Source: Halomonas socia (GTDB taxonomy: Bacteria > Pseudomonadota > Gammaproteobacteria > Pseudomonadales > Halomonadaceae). From it: a stretch of 64,000 nucleotides of DNA. Location of the stretch: contig NZ_CP048812.1 in the NCBI RefSeq assembly GCF_010977575.1, positions 4,689,300 through 4,753,299 of the forward strand. The letters run 5' to 3'. A program made the position numbers and the translations under genes. The notes beneath the pieces are model-generated. The model was not told where the DNA came from. It saw only the letters and a list, made by a program, of their open reading frames with translations, and ran no database searches. Below, piece after piece: positions 42,501-49,123 of the stretch (the first letter of the stretch is position 1; every line of letters begins with the position of its first letter).

Positions 42501-43752
42501 TCGTGAGGTCGCCAGTGGCGTTCCACGTCCCATCATCGCTCACTCCGGCGGCGAGCAGAGAGTCGCGGTCGCTGCTCAGGGTCGCCGCCGATAGCTGGAT
42601 ATCGTCTCGGGCGATGATCGTGCCATTGTCGCGATTGGCGATCTCGCCGTCACTGGTCACGACGAGTGTGTCACCGGCGCGCAGTGAGCCGTGGTTGGCG
42701 ATAGCGTCGCGGCTCGCTAGATGCATATCGTCCTGGGCAGCGATCTGCCCACGGTTGATAATGCGTCCATCCGCGGCGACCACGATCTCATTGGCGACCA
42801 GGTCACCGGCATGATGGACACCGACTCCCCGCTCGGTGGCCATGAGATGGATCTTGCCGGCATACATGCCGCCGAGGTGGGCCACATCGATGGCGACTTC
42901 CGGTGCCGCCCCCCGGCCATCGATGGTATCGATCACCTGACGGTCGGCGCTGATGCGATTGGCACCGGTGATGATCTCGAGTTCCTCTGCCCACACCCCG
43001 GCCTGAACGTCGGCGGCACGCGCCAGAATGGCAGCATAGTCTGCATCCCCGGCATCCAAGCCGTTGCCGTGAATCCGGACCGTGCCGCGCTGGACGCGGT
43101 ACCCCTCCAGTGCGCCATTATCGTATCGCGGCTGCCCGGTGGTCAGGGTGATGCCCTGGGCGTTGATGAAACCGGCCCCATCAACATCGATACCGGCAGG
43201 GTTGGCGATGACCACCTCGGCTCGCCTGCCAGCGACCTCTATTGCGCCATGTAGCCGGCTAGGGTTCGATGAATGGATCTCATTGACGATGACCCGTGCT
43301 TCACCGTTGGCGAGATTGGGGTTGCCCTGCACCCAACCGCCGATCTGGGTCGACGTCGCGCCTCGTGAGTTGTTGAGGATCGCGCCCTTGCCATCCACAT
43401 CGAACTGGCGATAGTCGTTGCGCGATACGCCCCTGGTGTTGGGCGAGGTGATATTGACCTGTGGGGTGCCATTGGCGCTATTCACGACATGGGGGCGTTG
43501 GCTACCTGGAGCACTACGGTCGGGGGCGATCTGGGCATGTACCGGCACTGCCACCAAGCCAAGCGCCAGCATGACGCTCCACGCCAGCGGTGTTAGGGGA
43601 CCGAGGATCGTTCGGCGCGGGCCAGGGCGGGATAGCTTGCGGCGAGGCGAACTCACCACGCCCTCCTGGCGCTCCGAGCTGGCGGCCTCGGAAGCGACCA
43701 CCCACCGCCCCTTGACCTTGTTGAAGATTAGGCGATAGCAGTGTCGGTTCAT
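33529..43752 (-). CDS. cdiA: CdiA: two-partner-secreted contact-dependent inhibition effector with HNH/EndoVII-like toxin end
   Basis: 3407 residues, ATG at 43752 with GAGGG upstream. Domains in order: an extended signal peptide (MNRHCYRLIFNKVKGRWVV, cleavage near VPVHA|Q, residue 73); a TPS transport domain (about 75-330, with GGWVQGNPNLANGEA and VIANPAGIDVDGAGFIN); filamentous-haemagglutinin repeats including three 207-residue tandem units (about 530-1150); a Tyr/Pro-rich central region (about 1930-2385, with PTAHYLVETDPRFTNQ); a second FHA repeat region (about 2388-2790); a glycine-rich pretoxin region (about 2900-3295); and a toxin end of about 115 residues. The toxin has VIIQDHSAGHQFGQGGVGDQ then HFNVRP, resembling HNH/EndoVII-fold nucleases of polymorphic toxins. 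No VENN motif is seen; the junction is LLAAMPVG. Family placement of the toxin is moderately sure. Confidence 0.92.
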   Translation of the reverse strand: MNRHCYRLIFNKVKGRWVVASEAASSERQEGVVSSPRRKLSRPGPRRTILGPLTPLAWSVMLALGLVAVPVHAQIAPDRSAPGSQRPHVVNSANGTPQVNITSPNTRGVSRNDYRQFDVDGKGAILNNSRGATSTQIGGWVQGNPNLANGEARVIVNEIHSSNPSRLHGAIEVAGRRAEVVIANPAGIDVDGAGFINAQGITLTTGQPRYDNGALEGYRVQRGTVRIHGNGLDAGDADYAAILARAADVQAGVWAEELEIITGANRISADRQVIDTIDGRGAAPEVAIDVAHLGGMYAGKIHLMATERGVGVHHAGDLVANEIVVAADGRIINRGQIAAQDDMHLASRDAIANHGSLRAGDTLVVTSDGEIANRDNGTIIARDDIQLSAATLSSDRDSLLAAGVSDDGTWNATGDLTMSATQGIDGSGQHIAAGGFYAEAETVVLRDSHTQARKIDIAAGQAGIDASGATLSAQETLNTRTPGMLRTDGASVAADTLTLDVGSLSNVGGDIAQLGEPSLALRLDALDNTSGRVASNSGLDIAAQTIDNTDGTLQALNDLTLNTGRLNNRDGDIVAGASLAVEASGDIDNTQGQWRAERIDVAANGLNNTAGLISAHGGQLNAQLAELDNTQGRLETAGDLSLDIADTLTNADGEIVHAGDGMAQIDATHIAGRDGLITSQGELSLAAQDIVLDGATTSAESIALNAENLSHRQGEMQQFGDADDLTLSIGQSLDNTEGLIASNTGLDITAQALTNTAGTLQAVDDLTINADSLNNRDGDIVAGDALAVEASGDIDNTQGQWRAERIDVAASGLDNTAGLVSAHGGALNARVAELDNTQGRLETVGDLTLDIADTLTNEAGEIVHAGDGMAQIDATHIDGRDGLIVSQSDLTLDARDIVLDGATTSAESIALNAENLSHRQGEMQQFGDADDLTLNIGQSLDNSGGLIAGNAGLDITAQALTNTAGTLQAVDDLTINADSLNNRDGDIVAGDALAVEASGDIDNTQGQWRAERIDVAASGLDNTAGLVSAHGGALNARVAELDNTQGRLETVGDLTLDIADTLTNEAGEIIHAGQGEAQIDATHIAGSDGLIVSQGDLTLDARYIVLDGATTSAESIALHAENLSHRQGEMQQFGDADDLTLSIGQSLDNTEGLIAGNAGLDITAGDIDNRDGTLQAIDGLRLDTGGINNRRGELVTGGQLSVTASGSVDNRGGDVIGEQGIALRAASLDNRSGMLGALQGQLTVEAGALDNTQGRVETAGDLTLDIAGTLTNQDGEIVHAGDGEARIDATRLDGSDGLIASQSALMLAADTIDFDGAVTSAKQIAVQAGRLSHQRGEMSQHGDEGELLLAIREELDNREGWIVSHADLSADVGDLVNRSGMLQAAGNLSLDSDELDNRQGEVLAGGSLALDADGRLDNRSGRVVATRDATLSATSLVNSDGLIASLEGDLALNIDGAINNRRGHLEAGGELASLSLGLDNRDGEIVATRGDIDTLEQRLDNRGGLIAARESLDLASGELDNAGGMLQAGGDLSLDTHGQALRNTDDGTILGEGGVALTAGSLDNTAGLIGAGTVLDLQADTIVNRNGGALLSEADMQLAAASLDNHGGQLQALGDASLDIGGTLSNQGGLIRAGKTLEVSASQVINRQTQGDDQGIEARAIQLDAGGLDNRQGTIRADRLADIQVVEGVNNRDGLISSLDTLAIRANDIDNRDGTLIADRSLDLTTARLTGDGRVLSLGDLALRLASDFTLAEGGEMMAAGDLHLATSGAIDNQGKLRAGETLDIDAARLINAASGELSGTTTHIDAGHLTNRGLIDGVETLIAADVLDNLGSGRIYGDRLGIEAGTLNNDNEDGQAAVIAARERLDLGVGNLMNRDDALIFSAGDMAIGGSLNASGQARGQAGRVRNASATIEALGNLSLSTARLDNTNEHFETELVQVADLPQGIYIQPQGWDEKLPESEFTWSPMVGYGMDQVQGGYRAPDTHFLAPAITRWTEYSLNRTEYETQVVHSRPGKILAGGDMQLSGGKLVNDKSQILAGGALRGDLERLENREAQGVRYVEESGASRSSRPSPTGACQGENGCGGRVYTRLWSDWQAYSYSGEAGTFALPIAVVGGSRAIDGSGAQPAAHSAASLFASAQGANGAQVSLQTNRSGASVIEVPALRPPAANAESSLALGDWIASVSGDLEGLAAMPADIQRLVASHHSLDEGDVERLTALFNDMVGGSSASATDAAPLGVIRSVMPNINLPANSLFQVNPAPTAHYLVETDPRFTNQREWLGSDYMLDALNSDSSTTHKRLGDGFYEQRVVNEQIMQLTGQRYLAGHGNDDDQYRALMNAGITFAEQHGLRPGVALTAEQMAQLTSDIIWLVEQTVTLEDGSTVTVLVPQVYVRVREGDLQGDGTLIAGNSLALDVKNDIRNTGTLAGRELVSLTAENIANLGGRIGGNRVDLDARNDLDNIGGQITAGDSLALQAGRDLTLSSTSERLAGLYVTEAGGRLSATAGRDLSVVGADLDSAGDLRLGAGRDLDITSTLVSEQVNRGYRLSSTEIERAATLSAGNDLMLDAGRDLTLTAVDVSAQGSGLLSAGRDLSLETLTTQESLRSWRNTTRESEEIGTQLEIGGSLALLAGQDITARAARLDAGDDLTLSAGRDISLDAGRSQQYDETRRGRTHTIDSQTRVQSTTLDAGGDLHLQAGNDLRLTASQLQAGGSAALLAGNRIDLLTAQEEDYSLYEYRRSGLFSSRHQRDEVRDIREVGTQIGAGNDIALVSGGDQSYRGVRLDAGQDLALLSGGNIAFDMASDLRTESHERSRSSFVRQSASGEGTTRETLRQNELRYQGELIIQAAQGISIEVEGINAQAVRQTVDAMAEANPELAWLQEMEQRGDIDWRHVEAIHDSWSYSQSGLGPGAALAVSIVAAAWAGPAASGLLGLAEGGVAAGMVSAGAGSLAGTGAVSLANHGGDLGAALGDTFSSDSLRGAATAALTAGATRGMTDRVWGTQTNSTTGATTNLNLSFGNGSDIVRFAGQRATQAAIDAGIRTAIAGGSLGDHLGDSLENAVAHVVSGVLFNAVGDVSHGRFANASPEKIALHALVGGLTAEAMGGDFKTGALAAGANEALVEYLDSHLGSDPETRTHLLTTASQLVGIVAAELVNGDVYQGAEIAAQATRYNYLRHDQLAMARAELAGCDGDSDCMADVVARYQAISEEQNKAAIEACSTDLAACQEHSLAAADGEYARYGDDALWDLSNEALPYMQALFDENIGVQNSLGEATIARALEEGAGLSPEEAALLAAMPVGVGRSGALRAAKRDLGIPSSQAPDAINRVRMTDQNGEAVLDSSGRPIMTREYMYTRPDGTRVIIQDHSAGHQFGQGGVGDQGTHFNVRPPENPRTGYVPGTRKHYSW
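33879..34986. repeat. Direct repeat A, copy 2 (inside cdiA)
   Basis: The cdiA copy of the 1.1-kb repeat found at 31660-32767; it encodes residues about 2923-3292 of CdiA, ending just before the toxin. Confidence 0.92.
35657..36587. repeat. Direct repeat B, copy 2 (inside cdiA)
   Basis: The cdiA copy of the repeat at 30060-30990, coding for the second FHA repeat region. Confidence 0.85.
40303..42165. repeat. Tandem 621-bp repeats within cdiA
   Basis: Three successive units with a 621-base period (207 codons); for example the stretch beginning AGTGTTATCGAGCTCCGCTA at 40621 recurs at 41242 and, changed, at 41863. Two units are nearly identical and the third is diverged. They code for FHA-type beta-helix turns such as SLNNRDGDIVAGDALAVEAS. 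Confidence 0.88.
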
Positions 43753-43824
43753 TCCCTTTCCCTCACATGCAAACGATCCCTATTTGCATATCGACCCGTT
43801 AACGACAGAACTTTAGGCCTATCG

Positions 43825-45549
43825 TTAAAATGCGATGTACACACTGAAGCCAAGGTCGTGACTGTCGCTGCGAAACCCATCCGGCTGGATGACCGGCGTG
43901 GCAACGAATACGTCGTAGTTGACGAAGTGCAGCAGATTGCCGCGCATGCCGAGTGCCACGCCCCCCAGTGCCTTGCCGAGCAGCCATTCGCTGCTCGGGC
44001 CACCGACCCGGCCATAGTCGAGCCCGGCATAGAGCGCCTGACCACTGCCACCCAGCGGCATCTCGAGTTCATTGCGGACCAACCAGCCGCGATCGGCTGA
44101 CAGTCCGGTGTCGTTAAAGCCGCGCACGGTATAGCGGCTGCCGATGGAGAAGCGCTCCAACGACGCCAGGGGGGTGAGATTGCGTTGCCACCGCCATTGG
44201 CCAAGGTAGCGCAGTGGCTGCTCACCCACCGCGAAAGGTACCTTGAGCTCGGCATCGGCGGTGACGATCTGAAAGCGTGACGTACCTTCACCGAACGCTT
44301 CTCCCGGTGCCGGCAGCGAGCCAAATGCACCGGTTCCTCGCTGGTAGAAAAGCGCTGAGTCGAGCGTGGCAGGTCCCAGGAACTCTCGATGCTCGATTCC
44401 GGCTTCCCAGCCGCCTACCTGGCGGCGCTGCACCAGCACTTCCTGGCCATCGATGTGGGTACGCGAGCGATTCTGGAAGCCGCCGAACGATGCACTGGTC
44501 TTGCTCGAGCCATCGCGATGGATGACCCGAGATAGATGGACATTGATATTGTGGCTTGAGCCTTCGTAAACGATATCCTCGAAGGCGCCGGCGACGGTCT
44601 GGTGATAGTCGTAATCGCTGTATGTCGCGCCCAGGCTCCAGTATCCCCAAGGCACGGAGTAGTGCACGGTGCGGCTCCGATTGCCGCGTGCGCCAGCATC
44701 GCCACCGCCCAGGTCCTTGCCTAGGTGGACATAGAACAGGTCATTGATGCCCAGCAGATTGTCGTAGGCCACGGTCACACCGCTCTGGTAGCGCCCCGTG
44801 GCGTCGCTGCCACTGTCGTTCGCCGACCAGGCGGGACGTAGCGGCCACCCCTGACGGTAGTCGACAACCAGATCGCTGTGGTTGGGCGTCTCACCCGGCG
44901 CGATCTGAATATCGACATCCGCCGAGGGTAGACGCTGGAAGTGCTCCAGTGCCTGCTCGATATCGCGCAGGTTGAGGATATCGCCTGGGCCGGCCGGCAC
45001 GGCATTGCGCAGGGACGCATGGGGGTGGTCGGGATCGGCGACGCGGAGGCTGCCGATACGTCCGGGCAAGAGAGTGATCGTGAGGGTTCCATCGCTGAGG
45101 TCCTGGGGCTCGACGAGTACACGGCTGGTCACGTAGCCACGCTCGATCAGCGCATTCTGGGCACGCTCAAGCACCAGGTTGATACCCTGAGTCCCCAGGC
45201 AGCGCCCCACAGGCGTATCGTCTGCGCCGTCACCGGCCACCGCATCATCTAACCATGGGAAACGCTGAAGGTCCTCACCCTGCCATGCCAGCGCATCGAT
45301 CACGAAACATGGCGATTCATGATCAGGAAAACGCCCCACCGCTTCCTGAGGCACCGACAGCCGGACATCCGGCCGCGTCTCCAGACGCTCTTGCAAGGCC
45401 CGATCACGCTCACGCTGACGCAGCAACTCATCATCGGAGGGCAACTCCCGAGCCTTGGCGCCGACAGCTAAAGCGCCCAGCATCAAACATGCCGCAGCTG
45501 CTCCTCCAACGCCGCGCCAGAGCATGTACTTCTTGTGGGTGGCAAACAA
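43825..45549 (-). CDS. cdiB: CdiB: outer-membrane TpsB/FhaC-type translocator
   Basis: 574 residues. A signal peptide (about 1-34) is followed by a linker rich in charged residues (DDELLRQRERDRALQERLE), POTRA domains (about 80-230, with LVLERAQNALIERGYVTSRV) and a 16-strand barrel. The barrel holds the lid-loop motif SRYTVRGFNDTGLSADRGW and ends in FSVYIAF with a terminal phenylalanine. It secretes CdiA through the outer membrane. It ends 72 bases before cdiA, the standard cdiB-cdiA order. Confidence 0.94.
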   Translation of the reverse strand: MFATHKKYMLWRGVGGAAAACLMLGALAVGAKARELPSDDELLRQRERDRALQERLETRPDVRLSVPQEAVGRFPDHESPCFVIDALAWQGEDLQRFPWLDDAVAGDGADDTPVGRCLGTQGINLVLERAQNALIERGYVTSRVLVEPQDLSDGTLTITLLPGRIGSLRVADPDHPHASLRNAVPAGPGDILNLRDIEQALEHFQRLPSADVDIQIAPGETPNHSDLVVDYRQGWPLRPAWSANDSGSDATGRYQSGVTVAYDNLLGINDLFYVHLGKDLGGGDAGARGNRSRTVHYSVPWGYWSLGATYSDYDYHQTVAGAFEDIVYEGSSHNINVHLSRVIHRDGSSKTSASFGGFQNRSRTHIDGQEVLVQRRQVGGWEAGIEHREFLGPATLDSALFYQRGTGAFGSLPAPGEAFGEGTSRFQIVTADAELKVPFAVGEQPLRYLGQWRWQRNLTPLASLERFSIGSRYTVRGFNDTGLSADRGWLVRNELEMPLGGSGQALYAGLDYGRVGGPSSEWLLGKALGGVALGMRGNLLHFVNYDVFVATPVIQPDGFRSDSHDLGFSVYIAF

Positions 45550-45797
45550 CGCTCAATCCTCGTACTAACCCAATTCGCTTCCAAGTACGGGTATCGGTGT
45601 CGAAACTGCCTAGCCTGTGCCAACGACGCCTGGCGCAATAAATAAAAGGAGATCGACGCCAATACCTGTGTGGTATAGGCGTGCTCTCCCTATCATCGAC
45701 AACATTCACGATTTCTTTAGTGGAGAATGACCGCACGATGCCAGTTCCACCTAGCGGCCAGTCACTGGTCTCTGTAGCGATATTCGTGCCCAGCGGC
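45550..45797. other. Intergenic region upstream of cdiB
   Basis: 248 bases with no supported gene. It is AT-richer than the genes on either side and should carry the cdiB promoter; no clear -35/-10 pair or operator was picked out. Confidence 0.4.
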
Positions 45798-46190
45798 TCA
45801 AGCCGCCCCGAAGCGCTCGTGTAGGTAGGCGTTGATGGTGTCCGATTCATACAGCCATTCGACGTTGCCGTCGTCGTGGGTGAGCTGCAGGCACGGCACC
45901 TTGACCTTGCCGCCGCCCTCCTGCAGCGCCTGGCGGTGGTCGGGGTCGAGCTGGGCGTCGCGAATCTCGATCTTGAGCCCCAGCCGGGCGATCTCCTTGC
46001 GCACCTTGATGCAGAACGGGCAGGTGCGGAACTGGTAGAGCGCCAAGGACTCACAGGCGCGATCCACTTCGGCCTGCTCCTCATCGGTGCGTTCGACGGC
46101 CTGGGGCGTGCTGAGTTTCTCGGCGACCAGCATCACCGGCGCCAGCAGCAGTCTCAGGGTACGGAAGAAATAGCGAAGTACGAGCCTCAT
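45798..46190 (-). CDS. Glutaredoxin / GST N-terminal-domain protein
   Basis: 130 residues. An N-terminal hydrophobic helix (RYFFRTLRLLLAPVMLVAEK) is followed by a thioredoxin fold with the redox motif FRTCPFCIKVRKEIARLG, the cis-proline stretch KVKVPCLQL and ESDTINAYLHERF near the end. It likely reduces disulfides with glutathione and may be anchored to the membrane by the first helix. It precedes no obvious operon partner; the next minus-strand gene upstream is 40 bases away. Confidence 0.85.
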   Translation of the reverse strand: MRLVLRYFFRTLRLLLAPVMLVAEKLSTPQAVERTDEEQAEVDRACESLALYQFRTCPFCIKVRKEIARLGLKIEIRDAQLDPDHRQALQEGGGKVKVPCLQLTHDDGNVEWLYESDTINAYLHERFGAA

Positions 46191-46230
46191 CGGCGAGTCA
46201 GTCCTGTCGGAAATGTCGAGCCACAGTCTA

Positions 46231-47679
46231 TCATTCTCGAGCGCCGGCGTTTGTCGCCGGGTCGCGGCCGGTGGTCGCAGTCGAGGCTGGCTGGCCGGGC
46301 TCGGCAGGCTCGATATCGACGATCTTGGAGCGGCTCATCACCACCTTCCAGCGCTGGATCAGCGGCTCGCCGTCGCCCTGCACCTCGCGCGTGATCAAGT
46401 TGATCAGGTGGCGCTTCTCGACGCTCTCGCGCACCACCTGGCCATCCTTGACCCGATAAACGTGGTGCGAGGCCTTATCCATCAGCCGCGACAGTACCGC
46501 CAGGTCCAGGGTCAGGGTTTCGCGGGTCTGCTCGTAGCCGCTGAGAAAGCGCGTCGGCGACATCCGTGAGCTAGAGCGGTAGTGCAGCACCAACTCCTCG
46601 CGCTGGGCCACGTTGCGCTTGCGGGCGGTCTTGATCGCCTCGTCGAGCTTGGCGAAGCGCTGGTAGTCGAACCACTCGAGCTGACGCCCGACCAGCTGAT
46701 TGCTGTGCACGTCGTAGTACTGTCGCCGCCACTTGGGACGGCCCTTGCGCAGCCAGCGCCACAGCGTCGTGCGCAGGTCGTCCTTGAACACCTCGCGCAG
46801 TGCATAGAGCACTGCCAAGACCAGCACGAACAGCGCGGTGATATCGCCGATACTCTCGCGGGCCTGCAGCAGGCCCAGCGAGACGAAGATCATCACCACC
46901 GCGGTGGCCAGTGCCTTGACCGCCTTCTCCTCGCCGCCGCCGAGCTCCTGGGTCGTCTCCTTGAGGGTCACCGGATACTCGATCAGCCGCCGCAGCAGGC
47001 GCATCTTGTTGGAGATCCGCGTCGGGTCGCGATTGACCCGCGCCGAGTTGTACTCCTGCGCCTGGCGATAGTCGTACTCCGCCTGGCAGATCGCCAGCAG
47101 CCGCGCCTTGTTGGCCTTGTAGTGGCGGTCGCGGGGCAGATGCGCCACCAGCGACAGCAGCCGCTGCTCGGTAAACCACGACAGATAGTTGTCGACGTTG
47201 GCGAAATACTTGAGCAGCCGCGCACCCTCCGGCCGCGAGCGACGCAGCCGCTTGAGAATATCCAGCGCCAGCTCGACCAACTCCTCGATACGCGCTTGGC
47301 GCGCCGCGGCCTGGGCCGCCGCCGCGTCCTCGTCGCGCTCCTCTTCGCGCTTGGCATCATGCAGCTCGCGGCCGCCGCGCTCGAGGGCCGCCACGTACTG
47401 ATAGGCGTAGAGGCTCAGGCTGAGGCGATACTGATCGCTGTCCAACGAGCCGCGCCGCGCCAACCGGCTGAGCACCAGCGGCAGCTGGTGGCGGTCACTG
47501 TAGTAGGTGCGCTTGACGTGAATCGCGCTGTGGTAGAAGGCATTCTCGGCAATGACATCGGTGGACAGGCCAAGCTCGCCGGGCACGAACAGGTAAAGAT
47601 CCAGTCGATGAGTGGTCGACTCGCGCAGCACCCGCGAAATCTTGAGGTTAAAGCCTTCCTTGCGTTCGACGCTAACCAT
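46231..47679 (-). CDS. Conserved hypothetical protein with two central membrane segments
   Basis: 482 residues from the ATG at 47679 (GGGAG upstream). I do not recognise the family. A soluble N-terminal half (about 1-260) includes a charged alanine/glutamate-rich helix (about 105-135). Two adjacent hydrophobic segments follow, AVKALATAVVMIFVSLGLLQ and ITALFVLVLAVLYALREVF (about 260-300). A basic, aromatic-rich C-terminal domain follows (LRKGRPKWRRQYYDVHSNQL). The ends both face the same side if the pair forms a hairpin. The tail is low-complexity. Confidence 0.8.
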   Translation of the reverse strand: MVSVERKEGFNLKISRVLRESTTHRLDLYLFVPGELGLSTDVIAENAFYHSAIHVKRTYYSDRHQLPLVLSRLARRGSLDSDQYRLSLSLYAYQYVAALERGGRELHDAKREEERDEDAAAAQAAARQARIEELVELALDILKRLRRSRPEGARLLKYFANVDNYLSWFTEQRLLSLVAHLPRDRHYKANKARLLAICQAEYDYRQAQEYNSARVNRDPTRISNKMRLLRRLIEYPVTLKETTQELGGGEEKAVKALATAVVMIFVSLGLLQARESIGDITALFVLVLAVLYALREVFKDDLRTTLWRWLRKGRPKWRRQYYDVHSNQLVGRQLEWFDYQRFAKLDEAIKTARKRNVAQREELVLHYRSSSRMSPTRFLSGYEQTRETLTLDLAVLSRLMDKASHHVYRVKDGQVVRESVEKRHLINLITREVQGDGEPLIQRWKVVMSRSKIVDIEPAEPGQPASTATTGRDPATNAGARE

Positions 47680-47836
47680 CACTGCTCCCTGGCGGACGCT
47701 GCCCTACCCTCGTTTATACCATGATCCGACGACGCCTGACGGCAACAGCCGAGCTTGCCTTCGCCGCCGACCGGGGCGACCATGTGGCGCTGCCACGTCC
47801 TATAATCAATAATTGCGACCCCGTGGAGACAAGGGA

Positions 47837-48694
47837 ATGCCCATCGCGCGCTTTTCACCTTTCGAGCTGCTGCTGCTCAAGAGCCGTCACCAGGCGGATA
47901 GCGCAGCGCTGCTGCTGCTCGCCTGGGTGCTGGCCAGCCGCGGGCATATTGGCGATCCCGAGCGCGCACGCCTCACCGAACTGACCAGCGGCTTTCGCCA
48001 CGGCCATCCCCTCGAGCCGATCGTCGAGATCGCCGCCAGCCAGGATCTCGCCGCCATCCAGCTCGCCGCCGAGCTGCTGCAGAAGGAGTGTCACGGCGAG
48101 CAGGCCTATCCTTTTCTGCGCCTGGCCATCGCCCTGGCCGTGGAGGGCGGCAAACCGTCGCTGGCCAACCATCACGTGCTGCGCTTCCTGGCCGACCTGC
48201 TGGGGGTGGCACCCAGCGAGTTCGCGCCGCTGTTCGAGGCAGTGGCCGGCAAGACCTTCGCCAATCCCGACGATCCCAGCCGTACCGGCTACTGGCAGGC
48301 CAAGGAGCATCATCGCCAGCAGCAGGAACAGCACCGCCAGCAACAGGATCGCCACAACAGCCAGCGCGAGCAGGAGCGCCAGCGCCGCGAACGCGACCAT
48401 CAGCAACAGTCGCGTGAGCGCGAACGACGTGACGAGCGACATCACTACCAGCGCCAGCGTCGCCATGGTAGCGATCAAGCACCGCCGCCCGGTGATCGCA
48501 CCCGCCGCGCCCTGATCGTGCTGGGGCTGCAGCCCGGCGCCAGCCGCAGCGAGATCCGCAAGGCCTACCGCCGCCTGGCCCAGACCCACCATCCTGACCG
48601 GGTCTTCACCCAGGGCGAGGCGCGGGTGGCCAGCGCCTCGCTGCGCTTTCAGCGCATCAAGAGCGCCTACGAATACCTGATGGAGGTAAGCTGA
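47837..48694 (+). CDS. DjlA-like J-domain co-chaperone with TerB-like N-terminus
   Basis: 285 residues from the ATG at 47837. The N-terminal helical part (about 1-140) resembles the TerB fold of DjlA. The middle (about 155-215) is a linker almost wholly of H, R, Q, E and D. The C-terminus is a J domain (ALIVLGLQPGASRSEIRKAY, then HHPDRVFTQGEA with the essential HPD). J domains stimulate DnaK ATPase. Unlike DjlA there is no N-terminal membrane anchor, so the protein should be cytosolic. It is followed one base later by a second J-like gene. Confidence 0.82.
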   Translation: MPIARFSPFELLLLKSRHQADSAALLLLAWVLASRGHIGDPERARLTELTSGFRHGHPLEPIVEIAASQDLAAIQLAAELLQKECHGEQAYPFLRLAIALAVEGGKPSLANHHVLRFLADLLGVAPSEFAPLFEAVAGKTFANPDDPSRTGYWQAKEHHRQQQEQHRQQQDRHNSQREQERQRRERDHQQQSRERERRDERHHYQRQRRHGSDQAPPPGDRTRRALIVLGLQPGASRSEIRKAYRRLAQTHHPDRVFTQGEARVASASLRFQRIKSAYEYLMEVS

Positions 48695-48695
48695 G

Positions 48696-49109
48696 ATGCG
48701 CGACCTCTACAAGCGCCTCGGTCTCTCCCCCGACGCCAGCCAGGAGGCGATTCATGCCGCCATCGGCGCTTGCCAGCACAATGCGCTCAAGGCCGATGCC
48801 CAGATGGTGCTGCAGGTCGAATCGCGGCGCGACGAATACGACGCCCTGCATGCCACTCTCAGCGATATCGGCCTGCTGCGCGCGCGTCTCGGCCTGACCC
48901 ACGGCGCCTACTGGCAAGACAGCGTGGCCAACGACTTCTCGCTACCGCCGGACAGCGCCCGTTCACGCCACGATGAGCTGGTCGAGCGGCTCAGCCATGC
49001 CGCCGGCTGGCATAACCGCTGGCGGGCGTGGCACGCGCCCTGGCTGATCGCCGGGCTGTTCGCGCTGGGCGTGCTGGCCGGCGCCGCACTGTGCCACGCA
49101 CTGCTTTAA
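48696..49109 (+). CDS. Degenerate J-domain-like protein with C-terminal membrane anchor
   Basis: 137 residues. The start MRDLYKRLGLSPDASQEAIH mimics the first two helices of a J domain, but the HPD tripeptide is missing. A single hydrophobic segment, APWLIAGLFALGVLAGAALC, ends the protein, so it is probably tail-anchored. It starts one base after the DjlA-like gene and is surely co-transcribed. It could recruit or block DnaK at the membrane; the function is unproven. Confidence 0.75.
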   Translation: MRDLYKRLGLSPDASQEAIHAAIGACQHNALKADAQMVLQVESRRDEYDALHATLSDIGLLRARLGLTHGAYWQDSVANDFSLPPDSARSRHDELVERLSHAAGWHNRWRAWHAPWLIAGLFALGVLAGAALCHALL

Positions 49110-49123
49110 GATAGCGCCCTCGA

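Noticed and set aside
27791..45797. A transposon or genomic island boundary around the CDI locus
   Set aside because: No transposase, integrase, tRNA gene or terminal inverted repeat was seen; the repeats are explained by cdiA duplication.
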